A DNA stretch of 64,000 bases from Bosea vaviloviae (GCF_001741865.1 NZ_CP017147.1:5819001-5883000), one strand, 5' to 3'; positions 40,637-50,346 are shown, counted from the first letter of the stretch. Notes: generated by a model not told the origin, from the letters alone. Program-made: numbers and translations.

Positions 40637-41478
40637 TGGGCGGTTTCTCCCCCGAATGGCTGGCGTTGCGCGAGCCCGCCGACCATGCGGCGCGCAATCC
40701 GGAGCTGCTCGCGGCCGTCGGCGCGTATTTTACGCCCAAGACCTCGATTTCGATCGTCGATCTCGGCTGCGGCGCCGGCTCCAATCTGCGCGGCGCCTTC
40801 TCCGCCTTGCCCGGGCGTCAACACTGGACGCTGGTGGATTTCGACCAGCGTCTGCTCGACGCCGCGCGTGAAACGCTCCGCCTCTGGGCCGATGAGGCGC
40901 GCGAACAAGGCGAGGAGCTCGTCCTCGCCAAGGACGGCAAGTCGATCACGGTCGATTTCCGCCAGGCCGACCTGATGAAGGACCTGGAATGGGTTCTCGG
41001 CTGGCAGCCCGATCTCGTCACCGCCGCCGCCCTGTTCGACTTGACCTCGAAACGCTGGATCGAGCGCTTCGTCGCCGCGCTCGCGAGCCAGCGCCTGCCG
41101 CTCTACACCGTGCTGACCTATGACGGGCGCGAGAAATGGCAGCCGCCCCACGAGGCCGACGCCAGGATGCTCGCCGCCTTCACGCATCACCAGCACTCCG
41201 ACAAGGGTTTCGGCCCGGCGGCCGGCCCTGACGCCACGGAGATCATGGCGGAAGCCTTTCGCAAATCGGGCTTCGCGGTCTCAACCGGCGACAGCGCCTG
41301 GACCATCGATGTGGGGCAGCGCGACCTTGCCAAGGCCCTGACGCGAGGCATCGCCGATGCCGTTCTGGAGACCGGCCATGTCGAGGCCGACGCGGTCGCG
41401 GACTGGCTCGGCGCCCGCGCGACGGAGGCGGCTTCCGGCCTGATCGGGCACTACGATCTCTGGGCGCGGCCCGTCTGA
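40636..41478 (+). CDS. Class I SAM-dependent methyltransferase
   Basis: A 280-residue methyltransferase. Motif I is IVDLGCGAGSNLRGAFSAL and the acidic loop is TLVDFDQRLLDAAR; later motifs DLVTAAALFDLTSKRW and YTVLTYDGREKW fit. The ATG at 40636 overlaps the stop of the glycosyltransferase (TGATG); a GTG one codon earlier is also possible. Last gene of the four-gene plus-strand set, which ends at a dispersed repeat. The substrate is unknown. Confidence 0.88.
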   Translation: MGGFSPEWLALREPADHAARNPELLAAVGAYFTPKTSISIVDLGCGAGSNLRGAFSALPGRQHWTLVDFDQRLLDAARETLRLWADEAREQGEELVLAKDGKSITVDFRQADLMKDLEWVLGWQPDLVTAAALFDLTSKRWIERFVAALASQRLPLYTVLTYDGREKWQPPHEADARMLAAFTHHQHSDKGFGPAAGPDATEIMAEAFRKSGFAVSTGDSAWTIDVGQRDLAKALTRGIADAVLETGHVEADAVADWLGARATEAASGLIGHYDLWARPV

Positions 41479-41496
41479 AACCTGCTACGGCTTCTT

Positions 41497-41533
41497 CCGA
41501 AAACCGGATTCCACTTTTCGGGCCGATGGCTCT
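41497..41533. repeat. Dispersed repeat, family A
   Basis: Copy with CCGAAAACCGGATT and CACTTTTCGGGCCGATG, same orientation as that at 3498. It lies between the convergent methyltransferase and cytochrome b561 genes and overlaps the last codon of the latter. Confidence 0.8.
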
Positions 41534-42116
41534 ACCGCAACCCAGGCAGCATCCGGCGCAGGACCCCGTCCTTGCGGATCAGATGGTGGTAGAGCGCCGC
41601 CGCGATATGCGCACCGACGAGCAACGCCGTCAGGATGGCGAGTTTGCCATGGATGCTCAGCACCTGCTCCGCCAGCGGCTGGTTGGGCGCCGCCAGTCGC
41701 GGCAGGTCGAACAGGCCGAAGAGCGTCAGCGACGGATAGAGCGAGACGCCGGTCCAGCCGAGCAGCGGTACGATCAGCAGCAGCCCATAAAGCAGCCAGT
41801 GCACCAGATGCGAAGCCGCCTTCTGCCACCAGAGCAGACTGGGCTCGTCAGGCGGAGCGCCACGCAGCAGCCGGTAGGCAAGCCGCCCGGCAACGAGCCA
41901 GATCAGCAGGAAGCCGATCAGCTTATGCGCGCTGAACAGGGTATCGGTCAGCCCGTCCCAGATATCCAGCGTATTGCCGCGATAGGTCATGGCGAAACCG
42001 AGCGGCAGCATGACCAGCACGGCCGCGGCCGTAGCCCAATGGAAATGGCGCGCGGCTGCACTATATGTGGGCGGTGGCGCAGCCCTGGTCGCGAACGGGT
42101 CGTGATCTTGCGTCAT
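41532..42116 (-). CDS. Cytochrome b561 family protein
   Basis: A 194-residue four-helix di-haem cytochrome. Histidines suited to haem ligation lie in ARHFHWATAA, FSAHKLIGF, ASHLVHWLL and LSIHGKLAIL. The ATG at 42116 (MTQDHD) is preferred over a longer frame. Bacterial members move electrons from ubiquinol, often in oxidative stress (superoxide oxidase CybB type). It interrupts the plus-strand set between the methyltransferase and ribA; the 269 bases upstream of it hold no gene. Confidence 0.88.
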   Translation of the reverse strand: MTQDHDPFATRAAPPPTYSAAARHFHWATAAAVLVMLPLGFAMTYRGNTLDIWDGLTDTLFSAHKLIGFLLIWLVAGRLAYRLLRGAPPDEPSLLWWQKAASHLVHWLLYGLLLIVPLLGWTGVSLYPSLTLFGLFDLPRLAAPNQPLAEQVLSIHGKLAILTALLVGAHIAAALYHHLIRKDGVLRRMLPGLR

Positions 42117-42385
42117 GCAACTCTCCAGGCCGGGTCGATGCCTTCGCATTCATCTCATGTTCAACGTCGCAACCCTATACGCAACGTCATTGGCGACGTC
42201 ATGGCCAACGTCATGGGATTGGGTGGCTGCGGGGTCGGGCGAGGAGACAATTCCGGCGGCGGGAACCCCATCGCGGCCGGCACGTTTGGCGATACGGCCA
42301 TGCGGTCGCATCCATATCGACCTTTCGACCGTAGAAGCTACACTCCACTGCCGACCACCGGCGCAATCTGACGGATACAATCCCG

Positions 42386-43513
42386 ATGCCCAAGTCGCGT
42401 ACGCTCTTCGGACGCCCGCATGAGACGAGCCTGGTGGCCGTCGACCGCGCGATCTCGGAATTCCGCGCCGGCCGCCCCGTGCTGCTGCGCGCCGGCGAGC
42501 GCCTGGCCTTGGCCCTCTCCGCCGAACTTGCCGACGCCGTGCTGGTCCAGCGCCTCGACGAGCTTGCGAAGGGCCATGCCCATCTCGTCCTGAGCGCCGC
42601 GCGGCTACGCCGCCTGGGGGCGAAAGGCCGTAGTGAAACCGGCGTGCTCGCGATACCCCGGATCGATCTGAGCCGCATCGAGACGCTCGCCCTCAAGACC
42701 GACGGCAAGGTCGATGCGCCCGTCGCTCCCGCGTCCGATGTCGACAATGTCGCGCTCGAGCTCGCCCGGCTGGCGCTTGTGCTGCCGGCCGTCATCCTCG
42801 TGCCGGTCAGCGCCGAGGCCGTTTCGGGCGAGCCGTTGATCGAGGTTTCGATCGAGGCCGTGAACGCCTATCGCGCGGCGCAGGCTGCCTCGCTGACCAT
42901 CGTCGGCCGCGCGCCCGTGCCGCTGGAGGGCGCACCCGAAACCGAATTCGTCGTGTTCCGCGGTGGCGAAGGCCTGCGCGACCAGGTCGCGATCATCGTC
43001 GGCAAGCCCGACCTGTCCGAAGCGGTCCCTGTGCGGCTGCATTCGGCCTGCCTGACCGGCGACTTGTTCGGCTCGCTGAAATGCGATTGCGGCGACCAGC
43101 TCCGCGAAACCGTCCAGTGGATGGCGCAGAACGATGGCGGCATCCTGCTCTATCTCGACCAGGAGGGCCGTGGGAACGGCATCTCCAACAAGATGCGCGC
43201 CTACAAGCTGCAGAGCCAGGGCTGGGACACCTATGACGCCGACGAGGTCCTCGGCTTCGACCTCGACCAGCGCCATTACGATTTCGCGGCGACGATGCTG
43301 AAGCAGCTCGGCGTGACCCGGGTCACCGCCCTGACCAACAACCCGCTCAAGGTCGGCGCCATCAAGGCGGCGGGGCTTGTGGTCGCAGCGACCCAGCGTG
43401 TGCTCGGCCGCCCCAATATCCACAATGTTCGCTATCTCGCCTCCAAGCGCGATCGTGCCGGCCACATCATCGACATGGACGCGCTGATGGCGCGGGCCGC
43501 GCCGAAGGATTGA
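42386..43513 (+). CDS. ribA: GTP cyclohydrolase II with N-terminal RibB-like domain
   Basis: A 375-residue protein. The C-terminal half is RibA: zinc cysteines in SACLTGDLFGSLKCDCGD, the nucleophile-activating block YLDQEGRGNGISNKMRAY and the TNNPLKVGAIKAAG loop. It opens GTP to 2,5-diamino-6-ribosylamino-4-pyrimidinone phosphate, the first riboflavin step. The front half (about 170 residues) resembles RibB but lacks its acidic and histidine active-site motifs. Starts at 42386; 31 bases before the YfhO-like gene. Confidence 0.92.
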   Translation: MPKSRTLFGRPHETSLVAVDRAISEFRAGRPVLLRAGERLALALSAELADAVLVQRLDELAKGHAHLVLSAARLRRLGAKGRSETGVLAIPRIDLSRIETLALKTDGKVDAPVAPASDVDNVALELARLALVLPAVILVPVSAEAVSGEPLIEVSIEAVNAYRAAQAASLTIVGRAPVPLEGAPETEFVVFRGGEGLRDQVAIIVGKPDLSEAVPVRLHSACLTGDLFGSLKCDCGDQLRETVQWMAQNDGGILLYLDQEGRGNGISNKMRAYKLQSQGWDTYDADEVLGFDLDQRHYDFAATMLKQLGVTRVTALTNNPLKVGAIKAAGLVVAATQRVLGRPNIHNVRYLASKRDRAGHIIDMDALMARAAPKD

Positions 43514-43544
43514 TCGCGGGCGCAACTCCGGGCAGAGTCGACCG

Positions 43545-45911
43545 ATGTCCGAGCCCGCGCTCGACCACGCCTCGCTTCCTCGCGCACGCTGGCCGCTCGC
43601 CAGCGTGTTTTGCATCGTGGCGCTGGCCTGGTTCGCCTTGTCCTGGCCATGGCTCTCCGGCGCCGTCACGATACCCTGGGACGCCAAGGCGCATTTCCAT
43701 CCGCAGCTTCAGTTCCTGGCGAGCGCCTGGCACAAGGGGCTCTCGCCGTTCTGGACGCCCTATGTCTTTTCCGGCTCGCCGCAGGTCGCCGATCCGCAAT
43801 CGCTGATCTTCTCGCCCTCCTTCGCCCTGATCGCGGCGCTGAACCCGACGCCCGATTTCCGCTGGAGCGACGGCGCCGTGCTCGGCACGCTGCTGGCCGG
43901 CGCCTTCGCCATCATCCTGCTGTTCCGGGACCGCGACTGGCATCCGGCGGGCGCGGTCGTCGCCGCGCTCGCCTTTGCCTTCGGCGCCTCGGCAGCCTGG
44001 CGCATCCAGCATGTCGGGCAGGTGCTGAGCCTCGGCTATTTCGCGATCACGCTGCTGCTGGTCGCGCGCGCACTGGAACGCGGCTCAGCGCTTTACGGCT
44101 TCGCGGCGGGCGTCATGGCCGGCTTCATGGTGCTGGGGCGCGATCAGGTCGCGCTGATCGGCGTCTATGTGCTGGTCGGGCTCGTCGTCGCCGCGATCGC
44201 CATGGCGCGCCATCCCTGGCGGGCGCTGCGCGCGAGCCTGTGGCCGCTCATGGCCGGCGTCCTCGGCGCCGCCCTGGTCGCGACCGTACCGATCCTGCTC
44301 ACCGCCTTCTTCGCCCAGGAATCCAACCGACCCGAGATCGACCTGGTCGGAGCGGGCAAGGGCTCTCTGCATCCAGCCGCACTGCTCACCGCCCTTTTCG
44401 CCAATCTCTACGGCGCGGCCGGCCCGCTGGAGAATTTCTGGGGCGCGCCGAGCCCGGCCTTCGAGGCGCGCTTCGGGCCGCTCGATCTCTATCTCGCACG
44501 CAATATGAGCCAGCTCTATCTCGGCCTCCTGCCGATGCTGCTGATCCTCACCGTCGGGATCGTGCGCGGGGCGCTGCTGCGGCGCGAAATCATCGCGCTG
44601 AGTGCAGCCGCCGCGATCGTGCTGATCTATGCGCTCGGCCGTTACACGCCAGGCTTCCGCCTGCTGTTCGAACTGCCGGGTGTCGATTTCTACAGGCGCC
44701 CGGCCGATGCTCTGTTCATCCTCGGCGCGCTTCTCGCGCTGCTCGGCGGCTACCTCACTCATCTCGTCATGACCGACACTACGCCGCGCGCCCGGCCCTG
44801 GCACTATGCCATCGAGGCCGCGATCTTCCTTGGCGCGCTCGGCCTCGCGGTCTGGCTTGCCTGGACGGTCGGCCGGCTGCCCATTGCGGCCATGCCGCTG
44901 CTGATCGCGCTGCTCTGCGCCGTGCTCAGCCTGGGCGCGCTCGTCGCGGCGCGCGGCTTGAGCCTGCGTGGCTCGGGGCTGGCGGCGGCGATCGTGCTCG
45001 CAGCGACGCTGACCGTCGACCTCTCCGTCAATAACGGCCCCAGCGAATCGACCGCCCTGCCCTCGCAGAGCTATGAGGTGCTGCGCGCCGACAGCAAGAA
45101 CGAGACGATCGCCCTGCTCAAGCGCGAGACCGCCCGCACCGCCGCGCCCGATCGGCGCGACCGCATCGAACTCGCCGGCATCGGCTTCCACTGGCCCAAT
45201 GCCAGCCTCGTGCACGAACTCGACAACACGCTGGGCTACAATCCGCTCAGGCTTGGCCTCTACAGCAAGGCGACAGGGGCCGAGGACCACGTCGCCCTGC
45301 CCGAGCAGCGCCAATTCTCCCCGCTGATGCCGGGCTATCGCTCGCTGCTTGCCGACATGCTGGGCCTGCGCTTCATCGCGACCGGCGTGCCCGTCGAGCA
45401 GATCGACAAGCGCCTGAAGCCCGGCGACCTCACCCAGATCGCCCGCACCAAGGACGCCTATATCTATGAGAACCCGCGCGCGCTGCCGCGCGTGCTGCTC
45501 GTCACCCAGGCGCAGAAGGTCGATTTCGACGCGATCCTGGCAAGCGGGCAATGGCCGCAGGGCTTCGACCCGAAGACGACCGTGCTGCTCGACCGCACCC
45601 CGCCGCCGGTCCCGACCGGCCCGGCCCAGCCCGGCTCGGTCATCATCACCGATTACGGCACCACCGAGGTGTCGCTGAGGGTCGATGCGCCGCGCGGCGG
45701 CTTCGTCGTGCTCAACGATGTCTGGCATCATTGGTGGCAGATCGAGATCGACGGTAAGCCAGCCGAATTGCTGCGCGCCAATGTCCTGTTCCGCGCCGTC
45801 GCGGTGCCGCCCGGCCGTTCGACCCTGCGCTTCGTGTTCAGGCCGTTCGAAGGCCTGTTCGAGGATATCGGCAAGCGGCTCCGCGCGGAGCGGACAAAGC
45901 TACAAGGCTGA
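43545..45911 (+). CDS. YfhO-like membrane protein
   Basis: A 788-residue polytopic protein. About a dozen helices occupy residues 15-490 and a soluble beta-rich end follows. The helical part has the GT-C look (IPWDAKAHFHPQLQFLAS, FSGSPQVADPQSLIF), and the C-terminal part matches YfhO: GGFVVLNDVWHHWWQIEIDG followed by ANVLFRAVAVPPG. YfhO proteins in Firmicutes glycosylate teichoic acids; in this group they are uncharacterised. It ends 12 bases inside the convergent LysR gene. Confidence 0.85.
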   Translation: MSEPALDHASLPRARWPLASVFCIVALAWFALSWPWLSGAVTIPWDAKAHFHPQLQFLASAWHKGLSPFWTPYVFSGSPQVADPQSLIFSPSFALIAALNPTPDFRWSDGAVLGTLLAGAFAIILLFRDRDWHPAGAVVAALAFAFGASAAWRIQHVGQVLSLGYFAITLLLVARALERGSALYGFAAGVMAGFMVLGRDQVALIGVYVLVGLVVAAIAMARHPWRALRASLWPLMAGVLGAALVATVPILLTAFFAQESNRPEIDLVGAGKGSLHPAALLTALFANLYGAAGPLENFWGAPSPAFEARFGPLDLYLARNMSQLYLGLLPMLLILTVGIVRGALLRREIIALSAAAAIVLIYALGRYTPGFRLLFELPGVDFYRRPADALFILGALLALLGGYLTHLVMTDTTPRARPWHYAIEAAIFLGALGLAVWLAWTVGRLPIAAMPLLIALLCAVLSLGALVAARGLSLRGSGLAAAIVLAATLTVDLSVNNGPSESTALPSQSYEVLRADSKNETIALLKRETARTAAPDRRDRIELAGIGFHWPNASLVHELDNTLGYNPLRLGLYSKATGAEDHVALPEQRQFSPLMPGYRSLLADMLGLRFIATGVPVEQIDKRLKPGDLTQIARTKDAYIYENPRALPRVLLVTQAQKVDFDAILASGQWPQGFDPKTTVLLDRTPPPVPTGPAQPGSVIITDYGTTEVSLRVDAPRGGFVVLNDVWHHWWQIEIDGKPAELLRANVLFRAVAVPPGRSTLRFVFRPFEGLFEDIGKRLRAERTKLQG

Positions 45912-46829
45912 AGAGATGGGCGGCCCGGCCTCGCCGAGCATCCAGTCGCGTAAAGCGAGAATACGAGGGTCCTCGCTGCGGCTCTCCGGATAGATCAGAT
46001 GATAGGTGTAATCCTGTGTAACGCCGAGGCCGATGTCGAACAGCCTCACCAATCGGCCCTGGGCGAGGTCGCTGTCGATCATCGCCAGATCGGCAAGGCC
46101 GATACCGCCGCCATCGATGACCGCCTGGACGACATGGCTCGTATCGGAGAAGGCGACGCAGCGGCTGTCGTCGAAATCCTCGATGCCGGCGGCCGCCATC
46201 CATAGGCGCCAGTTCGGCCAGGCGATGCCTTCGCTCGTCCTATCCGCATGGAAGAGCGTGTGCTGGAGCAGATCTCGCGGTGTCTCCGGTCTGGGGCCGG
46301 CTTCGAGCAGCCTTGGACTGCAGATCGGCACGACGAGCGTATCGAACAGCCGCTCCGATCGCAGGCGCGGATAGGCCCCGGCGCCGAAACGGATCGCAAC
46401 ATCGACATCGTCAGTCTCGAAGTCCCGCACCTCATCCGTAATGTCGAAGGTCAGCTCGAGGCCCGGATTCGCGGTCCTGAAGCGCGAAAGTCGGGGCAAT
46501 AGCCAGTTCGTGGCAAAGCGCGCGCCCAGCGACAGGCGCAGATGCGCCGGTCCTCGCGCCAGTCTTCGGGCTCGGCCGGCGGCGCGCTGCAATATGTCGA
46601 GCGCGTCAGTCGCCGCCTCGAACAGCACAGCGCCGGCCGGGGTCAAGCGGATGCTGCGGCTGGTGCGATTGAACAGCACGAGGCCGAACTGATCCTCGAT
46701 CTCCTTGATCTGATAGCTGACCGCCGCCGGCGTCAGCCCGACCTCCTCGGCCGCGCGGGTGAAACTCAAATGCCGCCCCGCCGCCTCGAAGGTCCTGAGT
46801 GCTCGTGTTCCTGGCAGTGCGTGAGGCAT
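45900..46829 (-). CDS. LysR family transcriptional regulator, GcvA type
   Basis: A 309-residue LysR regulator. The HTH lies in FEAAGRHLSFTRAAEEVGLT followed by AAVSYQIKEIEDQFG, and the co-inducer domain has LELTFDITDEVRDF. It resembles GcvA and AmpR-like members. Divergent from the class IV aminotransferase gene with 146 bases between starts, the usual arrangement for LysR targets. Its 3' end overlaps that of the YfhO-like gene by 12 bases. Confidence 0.92.
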   Translation of the reverse strand: MPHALPGTRALRTFEAAGRHLSFTRAAEEVGLTPAAVSYQIKEIEDQFGLVLFNRTSRSIRLTPAGAVLFEAATDALDILQRAAGRARRLARGPAHLRLSLGARFATNWLLPRLSRFRTANPGLELTFDITDEVRDFETDDVDVAIRFGAGAYPRLRSERLFDTLVVPICSPRLLEAGPRPETPRDLLQHTLFHADRTSEGIAWPNWRLWMAAAGIEDFDDSRCVAFSDTSHVVQAVIDGGGIGLADLAMIDSDLAQGRLVRLFDIGLGVTQDYTYHLIYPESRSEDPRILALRDWMLGEAGPPISSAL

Positions 46830-46975
46830 CGATCTTCAAGCCAAATTTGATGATCTTTCTAGAATTACTCGTTTCTAAAGCTCCGTTCAACAAGCCATGT
46901 AAGCGCAGCTTGACGATCAGCCTTGCCGGGACAGGGCTCCCGCCATCTCCCAGCCCGGATCATCGGAGTGAAACA

Positions 46976-47791
46976 ATGTCGACCAGAGCAACCTCTTTCG
47001 TCGTTCAACGCAACGGCCAGGCAGCGACCGCCCAGGAGCTCGCCCCGCTCGCCTTTGCGGGTTACGCCCATTTCACCGCCGCCCAGATACGCGGGGGCCG
47101 GATCCGGGGCCTCGACCTGCATCTGGAGCGGCTGCATTTTGCCTCAGTGAAGCTGTTCGGCCGGGCCTTGCCCGAGGACCGAGTGCGATCCTATCTGCGC
47201 GCGGCATTGGAGGGCGGTCCGGACGATCTCTCTTTGACCGCCACGATCTACTCGCCTGTGGGTGAGTTCAGGGTGTCCGGAGCCGATGTCGAACCCCAGA
47301 TACTCGTCCGCACGGGACCGCCCGCCTCCGGCCCCATGGGACCTCTGGCTCTGGCAACCATCGAGCACGAGCGGATTCTTCCTGAGATCAAGCATGTCGG
47401 CGAGATCGCTAAGACCTATTACCTCCGCCAGGCCGTCGGACAGGGTTTCGACGACGCCGCTTTCATTGACGGTCAGGGTCGATTGAGCGAGGCAACGATC
47501 TGGAACCTGGCCTTCTGGGACGGCGCCACGGTGGTCTGGCCCAAGGCCAAAATGCTGGGCGGCGTCACCATGGGTATCCTCCGCCGGCAATTGGAGCGCC
47601 TCGGCATTGCCCAGCGCGTCCAGGCGATCACGCTCGCCGACCTGCCGGCGCTGGCCGGGGCCGTGGTCATGAACTCATGGACGCCAGGCGTGGCGGTCAG
47701 CCGGATCGACTCCATGCCCTTGCCCGAGGCGCCGTCCTTCCGGGATCTGCTGCACCGGGCCTATCAGGCGGAACCGCTCGCCTCACTATGA
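46976..47791 (+). CDS. Class IV PLP-dependent aminotransferase
   Basis: A 271-residue fold-IV PLP protein. The likely cofactor lysine is K139 in EIKHVGEIAKT, and the phosphate-binding region GRLSEATIWNLAFWDG and the block GVTMGILRRQLERLGI fit branched-chain or D-amino-acid aminotransferases and 4-amino-4-deoxychorismate lyase. The ATG at 46976 is preferred; the frame is open upstream but reads through the LysR promoter region. Probably controlled by the divergent LysR gene. Confidence 0.88.
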   Translation: MSTRATSFVVQRNGQAATAQELAPLAFAGYAHFTAAQIRGGRIRGLDLHLERLHFASVKLFGRALPEDRVRSYLRAALEGGPDDLSLTATIYSPVGEFRVSGADVEPQILVRTGPPASGPMGPLALATIEHERILPEIKHVGEIAKTYYLRQAVGQGFDDAAFIDGQGRLSEATIWNLAFWDGATVVWPKAKMLGGVTMGILRRQLERLGIAQRVQAITLADLPALAGAVVMNSWTPGVAVSRIDSMPLPEAPSFRDLLHRAYQAEPLASL

Positions 47792-47931
47792 CGATTGCGC
47801 TTCGCGTTCAGGCCTGCTCGAAGACGCGCTGGCTGTCTCGTCACAGGGACGAGCTGATACACCGTCTCCTGCCAGCTTCGGCCGCACTCTCGTGGCAAGA
47901 GGCGCGCCCCGGAAAGAACCGCTGCGAGAGA

Positions 47932-49467
47932 ATGATGACTTCGGCTCCCGTCCCGTCGCAAGGCGGCAGAAAGGCGACGCGCCGCGAATGGCTTGGCCTG
48001 CTCGCGATCGCCCTGCCCTGCATGATCTACTCGATGGATCTGACGGTGCTGAACCTCGCCGTGCCGACGCTGACACGCGAGCTGAAGCCCAGCGCGAGCC
48101 AACTCCTCCGGATCATCGATATTTACGGCTTCATGGTCGCGGGGTTCCTGATGACCATGGGCACACTCGGGGACCGAATCGGTCGGCGCCGGCTGCTGAC
48201 GCTCGGCGCGGCGTTCTTCGGCCTGGCATCGACCGTCGCCGCGTTCTCGAACAGCGTCGAGATGCTGATCACGATGCGCGCCGTTCTCGGCATCGCCGGT
48301 GCGACGCTCGCCCCCTCCACGCTCTCGCTCATCGCCGTGATGTTCGACGATGAGAAAGAGCGCACCTTCGCGATATCGATGTGGATCGCGAGCTTCTCCG
48401 CCGGGGCCATCATCGGCCCGGTCGTCGGCGGTTTGCTGATCGAGTATCTCTGGTGGGGCTCGGTGTTCCTCATCGCCGTGCCGCCGATGCTCCTGCTGCT
48501 GGTCATCGGCCCCATCCTGCTGCCGGAATACCGGGCGCCGAATGCTGGACGCATCGATCTCCTCAGCGCTCTGCTCTCGCTGGCCGCGGTGCTCGGGCTA
48601 ATCTACGGCATCAAGCACTGGGCTGAAGCTGGCTTCGGGCCGCTGGCCGCGGTGGCGATCCTGGCGGGGCTCAGCCTCGCCTTGGTCTTCCTGCGGCGGC
48701 AGGCGAAACTGGCCGACCCGATGGTCGACCTCGCCATGTTCCGCATCCCCGCCTTCAGGGCTGCGCTGGCGATCAACCTCGCCAGCATCCTGTTCATGTT
48801 CGGCAGCTTTATCTTCCTGGCGCAGTATTTCCAGCTCGTCGCCGGCCTGACGCCGCTGCAGGCCGGCTTCTGGTCGCTGCCCTCGGCCATCGCCTTCACG
48901 CTCGCCTCCTTCGTGACGCCCGCGCTCGCCGCCCGCAGCAAGCCCGCCACGTTGATGGCGAGCGGCCTGGCGGTCTCCGCGCTCGGCTTCATCTGGCTCG
49001 TCTTCGCGCCGGATCTCGTCCAGATCGTTGCGGCCTCGGTGGTCTTCTCGGTCGGCTTCACGCCGGTGATCACCCTGACGACCGGAATCGTCGTCGGGTC
49101 GGCGCCCCCGGAACGGACGGGCGCCGCCTCCGCCATGTCGGAGACCAGCGCGGAACTCGGCGGCGCGCTCGGCATCGCCGTGCTCGGCAGCCTTGGCGCG
49201 GCACTCTATCGCAGCCGCATGACGGATATCGTGGTGCCCGGCATCAGCGCGGACGCACTCGCCCCGGCGCGGGCGACGCTGGGCGGGGCGCTCGCGCTCG
49301 CGGCCAAACTCACCCCGGATCAAGCGGGGCCGATTCTGGCGCAGGCGAGCGCTGCCTTCATGGCGGGCTTCCACGCATCGGCCATCCTGTCGGTCGCTGG
49401 CATGCTGTTCTGCATCGCCGTCACGCTGACGGTGCTGCGAGACGCCCGCCCGGGCGAGCCGCATTAG
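47932..49467 (+). CDS. MFS transporter, DHA2 (14-helix) type
   Basis: A 511-residue multidrug efflux-type transporter. Fourteen helices are visible. The family signatures are MDLTVLNLAVPTLTRELKPS in helix 1, GTLGDRIGRRRLLTLGAAFF in loop 2-3 and VLGIAGATLAPSTLSLI in helix 5. A second ATG follows directly (47935). Resembles QacA or SmvA. It starts 140 bases after the aminotransferase. Substrates likely cationic drugs or dyes, a family-level inference. Confidence 0.9.
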   Translation: MMTSAPVPSQGGRKATRREWLGLLAIALPCMIYSMDLTVLNLAVPTLTRELKPSASQLLRIIDIYGFMVAGFLMTMGTLGDRIGRRRLLTLGAAFFGLASTVAAFSNSVEMLITMRAVLGIAGATLAPSTLSLIAVMFDDEKERTFAISMWIASFSAGAIIGPVVGGLLIEYLWWGSVFLIAVPPMLLLLVIGPILLPEYRAPNAGRIDLLSALLSLAAVLGLIYGIKHWAEAGFGPLAAVAILAGLSLALVFLRRQAKLADPMVDLAMFRIPAFRAALAINLASILFMFGSFIFLAQYFQLVAGLTPLQAGFWSLPSAIAFTLASFVTPALAARSKPATLMASGLAVSALGFIWLVFAPDLVQIVAASVVFSVGFTPVITLTTGIVVGSAPPERTGAASAMSETSAELGGALGIAVLGSLGAALYRSRMTDIVVPGISADALAPARATLGGALALAAKLTPDQAGPILAQASAAFMAGFHASAILSVAGMLFCIAVTLTVLRDARPGEPH

Positions 49468-49482
49468 AGGCAGGGGGCAGGT

Positions 49483-50346
49483 TCACCCCAGCGCGCCCAT
49501 CGCCGCCTTTGGCTGGATCGGCAACCCGGCGAGCACCTTGGCAAGCCCGGCCGGATTGACGACGCCACCGCTCATCGTCTCCTCGCGATGGATGCCGCCG
49601 GCGATGAACAGGCTGTCGAAGCCCATCATTCGCGCGCCGGCGAGGTCGGTGCGAACCGCATCGCCGATGACGAGCACCTTGGCGGGGTCAACCGTACGAC
49701 CGCCGCGCGCTGCACGGGCGGCCTCCAGCGCGAGGTCATAGGCCGGCCGGTGCGGCTTGCCGGCCCAGGCAACCTGGCCGCCGAGCTCCTCATAGATCGC
49801 AGCCAGCGCCCCGGCGCAGGGCAGGAGATCCTCCCCGACATGGACGACGAGATCGGGATTGCCGCAGATGAAGGGCACGCCGCGCGCGGCAAAGCGCGCG
49901 AGCTGCGGGCGGTACTGCTCCGGCGTCTCGGTACGGTAATCATTGAGCTCGGTGGCGACGACGAGATCGGCTTCCTCCTCCCCGACCAGGACGATGTCGG
50001 CGCCTTCGAAAATCGAGCGGTCGTCATGCCAGCCGATATGAAACACCTTATGGTGATGGCTCCCAGCGATCAGCGCCTTCGTCACGTCGCCGGAGGTCAC
50101 CAGCCGGTCCCAAGCCTGGCGCGGCACACGCTTCTTGTCGAGCACGCCGGCGACCTGTTGCGAGGGGCCCGGCGCGTTCGAGAGCAGCACCACCGCCCCG
50201 CCCGCCTCGCGGAAGCGGGTCAAGGCGTCGCAGGCCGGTTGCAGCGCCCAGACGCCGTCATGAACCACGCCCCAGACATCGCTGATCAGCACATCGTAGC
50301 GGGCAAGCAGCGCGCCCGCCTCGGTCAGAACCGGAACGCTCATCAC
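49483..50346 (-). CDS. HAD-IIA family hydrolase, TIGR01459 type
   Basis: A 287-residue HAD phosphatase. Motif I reads VLISDVWGVVHDGV, motif II LLSNAPG, and motif IV VIGDAVRTDLAGARMMGFDS. Typical of the TIGR01459 subgroup found in Alphaproteobacteria, whose substrate is unknown. Its start overlaps the upstream PfkB kinase stop by 4 bases (ATGA). Confidence 0.92.
   Translation of the reverse strand: MMSVPVLTEAGALLARYDVLISDVWGVVHDGVWALQPACDALTRFREAGGAVVLLSNAPGPSQQVAGVLDKKRVPRQAWDRLVTSGDVTKALIAGSHHHKVFHIGWHDDRSIFEGADIVLVGEEEADLVVATELNDYRTETPEQYRPQLARFAARGVPFICGNPDLVVHVGEDLLPCAGALAAIYEELGGQVAWAGKPHRPAYDLALEAARAARGGRTVDPAKVLVIGDAVRTDLAGARMMGFDSLFIAGGIHREETMSGGVVNPAGLAKVLAGLPIQPKAAMGALG

Noticed and set aside
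42117..42385. A riboflavin (FMN) riboswitch upstream of ribA
   Set aside because: I see no conserved FMN-element sequence blocks; the stretch has only AACGTCAT-like short repeats.
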